From NCBI RefSeq assembly GCF_004535825.1, contig NZ_SGVY01000001.1:62001-126000 (forward strand): a DNA stretch of 64,000 bases, written 5' to 3'. Numbering within the stretch: the first letter of the stretch is position 1; every line of letters begins with the position of its first letter. Origin of the DNA: Segatella hominis (GTDB taxonomy: Bacteria; Bacteroidota; Bacteroidia; Bacteroidales; Bacteroidaceae). Positions 59,597 to 64,000 of the stretch are shown here, piece by piece. Below the pieces are notes generated by a model. It was not told where the DNA came from. It saw only the letters and a program-made list of their open reading frames with translations, and made no database searches. Position numbers and translations under genes: made by a program.

Positions 59597-60961
59597 CTAC
59601 ATCTCTACCTGTGGCACATCCTTGAGGAATTTTTCTATTTCTTCATCGCTGACAGAATAGTTTTGCAAGTCACCATTGATATAACTGTCGTATGAAGGCA
59701 TATCAATAAGACCATGTCCTGAAAGACAGAAGAGAATAACCTTCTTCTCGCCTTTCTCCTTAGCCTTGAGCGCCTCGCGAATAGTAGCAGCAATCGCATG
59801 ACAGCTCTCTGGCGCAGGAATGATACCCTCGGTACGAGCAAAGAGCATACCAGACTTGAATGACTCCAACTGTGGAATATCTACACCATGCATATATCCG
59901 TCCTTAATCAACTGAGAAATAATCATACCGGCACCATGATAACGCAAACCGCCAGCATGGATATTCGCAGGCTTGAAATCATGACCCAAGGTGTACATTG
60001 GAAGCAATGGTGTATAACCAGCCTCATCACCAAAGTCGTATTCAAACTTACCACGAGTCAACTTAGGGCAGCTTTCAGGTTCTGCTGCAATAAATTCAGT
60101 ATTCTTTCCATCCTTAATCTTATGACGCATGAAAGGGAAGGCGATTCCACCAAAGTTACTACCACCACCAAAACAAGCTATCACAGTATCAGGATACTCA
60201 CCAGCCATAGCCATCTGCTTTTCTGCCTCCAGACCAATGACTGTCTGATGAAGAGCCACGTGATTTAACACAGAACCCAAAGTATATTTACAACCAGGAG
60301 TTGTTGTAGCCAACTCTACAGCCTCACTGATGGCAGTACCTAATGAACCTGGATGATGAGGATCACGGGTAATGATGTTTTTACCAGCTCTTGTACTCAT
60401 AGAAGGAGAACCCTCTACTGTAGCACCAAAGGTACGCATAATACTGGAACGATATGGTTTTTGCTGCATGGTAATCTTTACCTGATAAACAGCCGCTTCC
60501 AATCCATAGAGTTTGGCAGCATAAGACAAAGCAGCACCCCACTGACCAGCACCCGTTTCTGTTGTGACATTCGTATCACCCTCTTGCTTACAATAGTAGC
60601 ACTGAGGAAGAGCAGAATTAATCTTATGTGAACCTAAAGGGTTGGTACTCTCATTTTTGAAATAGATATGAGCAGGAGTACCTAAAGCCTCTTCCAAAGC
60701 ATAAGCACGAACCAGAGGAGTAGAACGATAGAAAGTATATTTTTCCAATACGTCTTCAGGAATATCTATCCACGCATGCTCCTGATCCAATTCCTGCTTG
60801 GAACATTCCTTATTAAATATATGTGAAAGATCATCAGCATTGAGAGGCTGGTGAGTCTGAGGATTCAATGGAGGCAATGGCTTATTAGGCATATCTGCCT
60901 GAATATTATACCACTGTGTTGGGAGTTCACTCTCCTGCAAAATAAATTTCTTCTGTCTCAT
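59597..60961 (-). CDS. trpB2: TrpB2-type tryptophan synthase beta-like enzyme
   Basis: 454 residues, longer than TrpB1 (about 400) and with the TrpB2 N-terminal extension (PTQWYNIQADMPNKPLPPLN). Fold type II PLP enzyme: PLP Lys113 in NPLGSHKINSA, the substrate segment TTETGAGQWGAALSYAAKLY, and the phosphate loop CFGGGSNFGG. Makes tryptophan from indole and serine. No trpA or other trp genes are nearby, which suits an indole-salvage role. Promoter -7 TAATTTTG (plus CAAAATTA 61032-61039); the gap to mfd (60962-61213) holds only this promoter. Confidence 0.93.
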   Translation of the reverse strand: MRQKKFILQESELPTQWYNIQADMPNKPLPPLNPQTHQPLNADDLSHIFNKECSKQELDQEHAWIDIPEDVLEKYTFYRSTPLVRAYALEEALGTPAHIYFKNESTNPLGSHKINSALPQCYYCKQEGDTNVTTETGAGQWGAALSYAAKLYGLEAAVYQVKITMQQKPYRSSIMRTFGATVEGSPSMSTRAGKNIITRDPHHPGSLGTAISEAVELATTTPGCKYTLGSVLNHVALHQTVIGLEAEKQMAMAGEYPDTVIACFGGGSNFGGIAFPFMRHKIKDGKNTEFIAAEPESCPKLTRGKFEYDFGDEAGYTPLLPMYTLGHDFKPANIHAGGLRYHGAGMIISQLIKDGYMHGVDIPQLESFKSGMLFARTEGIIPAPESCHAIAATIREALKAKEKGEKKVILFCLSGHGLIDMPSYDSYINGDLQNYSVSDEEIEKFLKDVPQVEM

Positions 60962-61213
60962 GTGATATCATTTTTATATTAATTATTATGTCTTTTCTTA
61001 CATTTTGTTAATAGATAAATTCATTTTGCGACAAAATTACAAAAAACATTTGAGATAAAAGAAAAAACGGCAATATTTTTGCTTTTTATCTGAAAAATAT
61101 CGTAAAACGGCAGAAAATCAGTTAAAACAAGAGGCGTTGTGAAACGCTATTCATCATCTTTTACTTATACAAAAAACTACAAAATTCATACAAACGATAA
61201 ATTTATGCCCCGT

Positions 61214-64000
61214 TTATTGCTCAATATCATTCAATATAGATACAGCTTGCTCTACACTCCTGATACCAGAAATACGCAAGTAGCGCTTGTTGCTTTTCTC
61301 TTTCAAGTTGCACATCCTCACATGTTTGGTTACATAATCCAACACCTTAGAGAACATGACACTCCTGTAAAAAGGACTCTGCACATTGCTCACAAACTGT
61401 AATTGAAGAACATTTTGCTTCAGCATCATCTTCTCGCATCCCATACGCTTGCCCAATCTACGCAGGGTAACCACATGCATCAGTTCTTCGGCCTCATGAG
61501 GCACTGGACCGAAACGATCTATCAATCGCTTTTTATAAGCAGCCAGATCATCATCATTCTCTATACAATCCAATTCCCGATATAAAAGCATTCGTTCACT
61601 ACTACCAGGAACATACGAATCAGGGAAATATATCTCCAAGTCGCTCTCCACAGAACAGTCATCTACAAAGTCGTCACCCGTGAGCACCTTACTTTGATCC
61701 AAGTCTTCCTGATACAAATCATTGAATTCTTCATTCTTCAACTCGGTCACAGCCTGCGACAAGATCTTCTGATAGGTTTCATATCCCAAATCTTCCATGA
61801 AACCACTCTGTTCAGAACCCAACAAGTTACCTGCTCCACGAATATCTAAATCCTGCATGGCAAGATTAAATCCACTTCCCAAGTCACTGAAAGTTTCCAA
61901 CGCCTCCAAACGTCTCCGAGCCTCAATTGTCAGTACGCTTTTAGGGGGTGCCAACAAATAGCAAAACGCCTTTTTGTTACTTCTGCCAACTCGTCCTCTC
62001 ATCTGGTGCAGATCACTTAAGCCGAAATGATGCGCATCATTGATAATGATCGTATTGGCATTGGAAATATCGATACCATTTTCCACAATGGTTGTAGAAA
62101 GCAGCACATCATAGTCATAGTTGATAAAGCCCATGATAATCTTTTCCAACTCCTCAGGCTTCATCTGACCATGTCCGATGACAACTCGACAATCAGGTAC
62201 ATGTTTCTCTATCAGGAGTTTAATCTCCTGAAGTTTGGAAATCCGATCATTGACAAAATACACCTGTCCATTACGACTCATTTCAAAATTGATGGCATCA
62301 GCAATCACTTCTGAAGAAAAACTGGTCAGCTCCGTATGGATCGGATAACGGTTAGGTGGCGGTGTACGCATGATACTCATATCTCTTGCTCCCATCAGCG
62401 AGAACTGGAGGGTACGAGGAATAGGCGTAGCACTCATGGTCAGCGTATCCACGTTGACCTTCATCTGGCGCAGTTTCTCCTTTGTACCTACTCCAAACTT
62501 CTGTTCCTCATCAATAATGAGCAAACCTAAATCTTTCCATACAACCGATTTGGAAATCAATTTATGCGTACCTATCAAAATGTCTATTTTACCATCCTTT
62601 AAGTCAGCCAAAATCTGTCGGGTTTCCTTTGCAGATCGGGCACGGCTCAAATATTCTACCCTCACAGGCATTCCCTCAAGACGCGACTTGAATGTCTGAT
62701 AATGCTGAAATGCCAAAACGGTAGTAGGAACCAGTACTGCCACCTGTTTACTGTCACAAGCAGCTTTAAAGGCCGCACGAATGGCTACCTCCGTTTTTCC
62801 GAAGCCAACATCTCCACACACCAGTCTGTCCATAGGACGGGAACTTTCCATATCAGCCTTCACCTCCATGGTAGCCTTATTCTGGTCAGGCGTATCTTCA
62901 TAGAGGAAAGAAGCTTCCAACTCATGTTGCAAATATCCATCCAGACTAAAAGCATAGCCCTTTTCATGACGACGCTTAGCATACAACTTAATCAGGTCGC
63001 GTGCTATATCCTTGATACGCTTCTTTGCCTTTTCCTTCATCCTATCCCAGGCACCAGTACCTAAGGTAGAAAGACGAGGAGGTTCACCGGTATCGGCACT
63101 TCTATATTTGCTGATTTTGTAGAGCGAATGGATAGAAACATCCACTTTATCGTTATTCTTATAGACGATGCGTATCATTTCCTGATAGCTTTCACCAGTA
63201 GGAACACGAACCAAGCCGCCAAACTTACCGATTCCAAAATCCACATGTACGATAAAGTCGCCCGGTTCCATTTCCTGCAACTCCTTCATCGTAAGCGCCA
63301 TTTTACCAGCACGAGCAGAATCAGAACGCAAGTTGTATTTATGAAAACGGTCAAAAATCTGATGATCTGTAAAGAAACAGCATTTTTTGTCAGAATCCAC
63401 AAACCCTTCGTGAATGGTTTTATCTACAGGAACAAAAGAAATCTGATAACGTTGCAAATCTTCACTATCAAAAATATCCTTCAATCTTTGCTGCTGTTTC
63501 TGACTGTCAGCTAAAATATATAAAGTATATTTCTGAAGGAGATAATCCTCAAGAGTTTTAGCCAACAATTCAAAATTCTTATGGAATAAAGGTTGTGGCT
63601 GGATATTAAAATGAATGCAAGCAGAAGACTTACCTTCTCCCTCCAAAGCATTTGGATTTTTATCCACATGCCCCATTTCTATGCGCACTCTTTCCGCCAA
63701 TCCCTCTTTCAACTGAGTCGTAGTACAGAGATTCAACTCTTTCTTCATCCGCTGTCTGATTTGCTCAGCCTCCATTTCTGTAGCCCCTTCCAGCTGTTCT
63801 GCCAAACTTTGAGCTGAGAAACCATCATGATAAATCTGTTCGATACGATCATGAAGAAAGACGAAATCCTTCATGGCAACAATTGTATCCTCACCCAAAA
63901 AAGAAAATATCGGTTGTTTTTCACTTTCAAGAGAAGATAATTCAGGCACAATCTCTATACATTCCCTCTTAACTTTCGACAACTGACTTTCCACATCAAA
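61214..64000 (-). CDS. mfd: Transcription-repair coupling factor Mfd, 5' end outside window
   Basis: The visible 928 codons are the middle and C-terminal parts; about 200 N-terminal residues lie beyond 64000. Mfd is an ATP-driven translocase that removes stalled RNA polymerase at DNA damage and recruits UvrA. Seen in order: end of the UvrB-homology part, RNA-polymerase-interacting domain (GDFIVHVDFGIGKFGGLVRV), RecG-like motor (GDVGFGKTEVAIRAAF, IIDEEQKFGVGTKEKLRQ, MRGRVGRSNKKAFCYLL), and the TRCF C-terminal domain with DLEIYFPDSYVPGSSERM. The stop is TTATTGCTC-side at 61214. Confidence 0.95.
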   Translation of the reverse strand, partial: FDVESQLSKVKRECIEIVPELSSLESEKQPIFSFLGEDTIVAMKDFVFLHDRIEQIYHDGFSAQSLAEQLEGATEMEAEQIRQRMKKELNLCTTTQLKEGLAERVRIEMGHVDKNPNALEGEGKSSACIHFNIQPQPLFHKNFELLAKTLEDYLLQKYTLYILADSQKQQQRLKDIFDSEDLQRYQISFVPVDKTIHEGFVDSDKKCCFFTDHQIFDRFHKYNLRSDSARAGKMALTMKELQEMEPGDFIVHVDFGIGKFGGLVRVPTGESYQEMIRIVYKNNDKVDVSIHSLYKISKYRSADTGEPPRLSTLGTGAWDRMKEKAKKRIKDIARDLIKLYAKRRHEKGYAFSLDGYLQHELEASFLYEDTPDQNKATMEVKADMESSRPMDRLVCGDVGFGKTEVAIRAAFKAACDSKQVAVLVPTTVLAFQHYQTFKSRLEGMPVRVEYLSRARSAKETRQILADLKDGKIDILIGTHKLISKSVVWKDLGLLIIDEEQKFGVGTKEKLRQMKVNVDTLTMSATPIPRTLQFSLMGARDMSIMRTPPPNRYPIHTELTSFSSEVIADAINFEMSRNGQVYFVNDRISKLQEIKLLIEKHVPDCRVVIGHGQMKPEELEKIIMGFINYDYDVLLSTTIVENGIDISNANTIIINDAHHFGLSDLHQMRGRVGRSNKKAFCYLLAPPKSVLTIEARRRLEALETFSDLGSGFNLAMQDLDIRGAGNLLGSEQSGFMEDLGYETYQKILSQAVTELKNEEFNDLYQEDLDQSKVLTGDDFVDDCSVESDLEIYFPDSYVPGSSERMLLYRELDCIENDDDLAAYKKRLIDRFGPVPHEAEELMHVVTLRRLGKRMGCEKMMLKQNVLQLQFVSNVQSPFYRSVMFSKVLDYVTKHVRMCNLKEKSNKRYLRISGIRSVEQAVSILNDIEQ

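Noticed and set aside
1-64000. tRNA or rRNA genes
   Set aside because: No T-loop or cloverleaf pattern such as GGTTCGAATCC with a matching acceptor stem was found by eye; a tRNAscan run would be decisive.

Overview
The window is a chromosomal segment of a Bacteroidales bacterium, most likely a gut Prevotella/Segatella close to S. copri. The evidence is the Bacteroidetes promoter form (-33 TTTG, about 20 bp, -7 TAnnTTTG) before many genes, a hybrid two-component regulator, HmuY-type and DUF5689 lipoproteins, DUF5606, and many TonB-dependent or small outer-membrane barrels. No rRNA, tRNA or CRISPR array was found. The first gene (N-carbamoylputrescine amidase) and the last (mfd) are cut by the window edges.

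0-9 kb: polyamine amidase, AEC transporter, a small TonB-receptor-like barrel, then a minus-strand haem-uptake type operon (calycin-like protein, HmuY-like lipoprotein, TonB receptor) and a polytopic membrane protein. 9-25 kb is accessory DNA: a DUF4143 ATPase behind three 33-bp-spaced repeats, then a defence island of Vsr, a LlaJI-type endonuclease, a McrB-like motor, a C5-cytosine methyltransferase and an Xre controller broken at a seven-G run, followed by a MntA/HepT toxin-antitoxin pair, a NUDIX hydrolase and a PLD-helicase-DUF3427 protein. A related short direct repeat lies at each edge of this island (10528 and 21065). To its right is about 1 kb of repeats, hairpins and a promoter-driven structured RNA candidate, then two tandem AAA/PD-(D/E)XK proteins.

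25-42 kb is mostly core: MATE pump, AraC regulator, aspartase, a queuosine salvage operon (transporter plus QueF) behind a preQ1-I-like riboswitch, then nusB-yajC-ybbR-coaE-DUF5606, rplY-pth-S4 protein, a small porin beside a remnant of a second one, a phosphatase, an SDR enzyme, uridine kinase, a DNA glycosylase and a secreted exo/endonuclease-family protein.

42-50 kb looks like a surface nucleic-acid processing locus: TonB receptor, DUF5689 lipoprotein, a DUF6359-like multidomain lipoprotein, ribosomal protein L31 and a NUC1 nuclease lipoprotein, with the EEP-family protein divergent from it. 50-64 kb has two lipocalin-like lipoproteins, a hybrid two-component regulator that lacks the HATPase domain, a candidate small RNA, glutathione peroxidase, an Rpn-type nuclease, a CotH-kinase protein with a starch-binding-like domain, TrpB2 and Mfd. 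Exact copies of a 56-bp palindromic element lie near the AAA/PD-(D/E)XK pair and near the Rpn gene.
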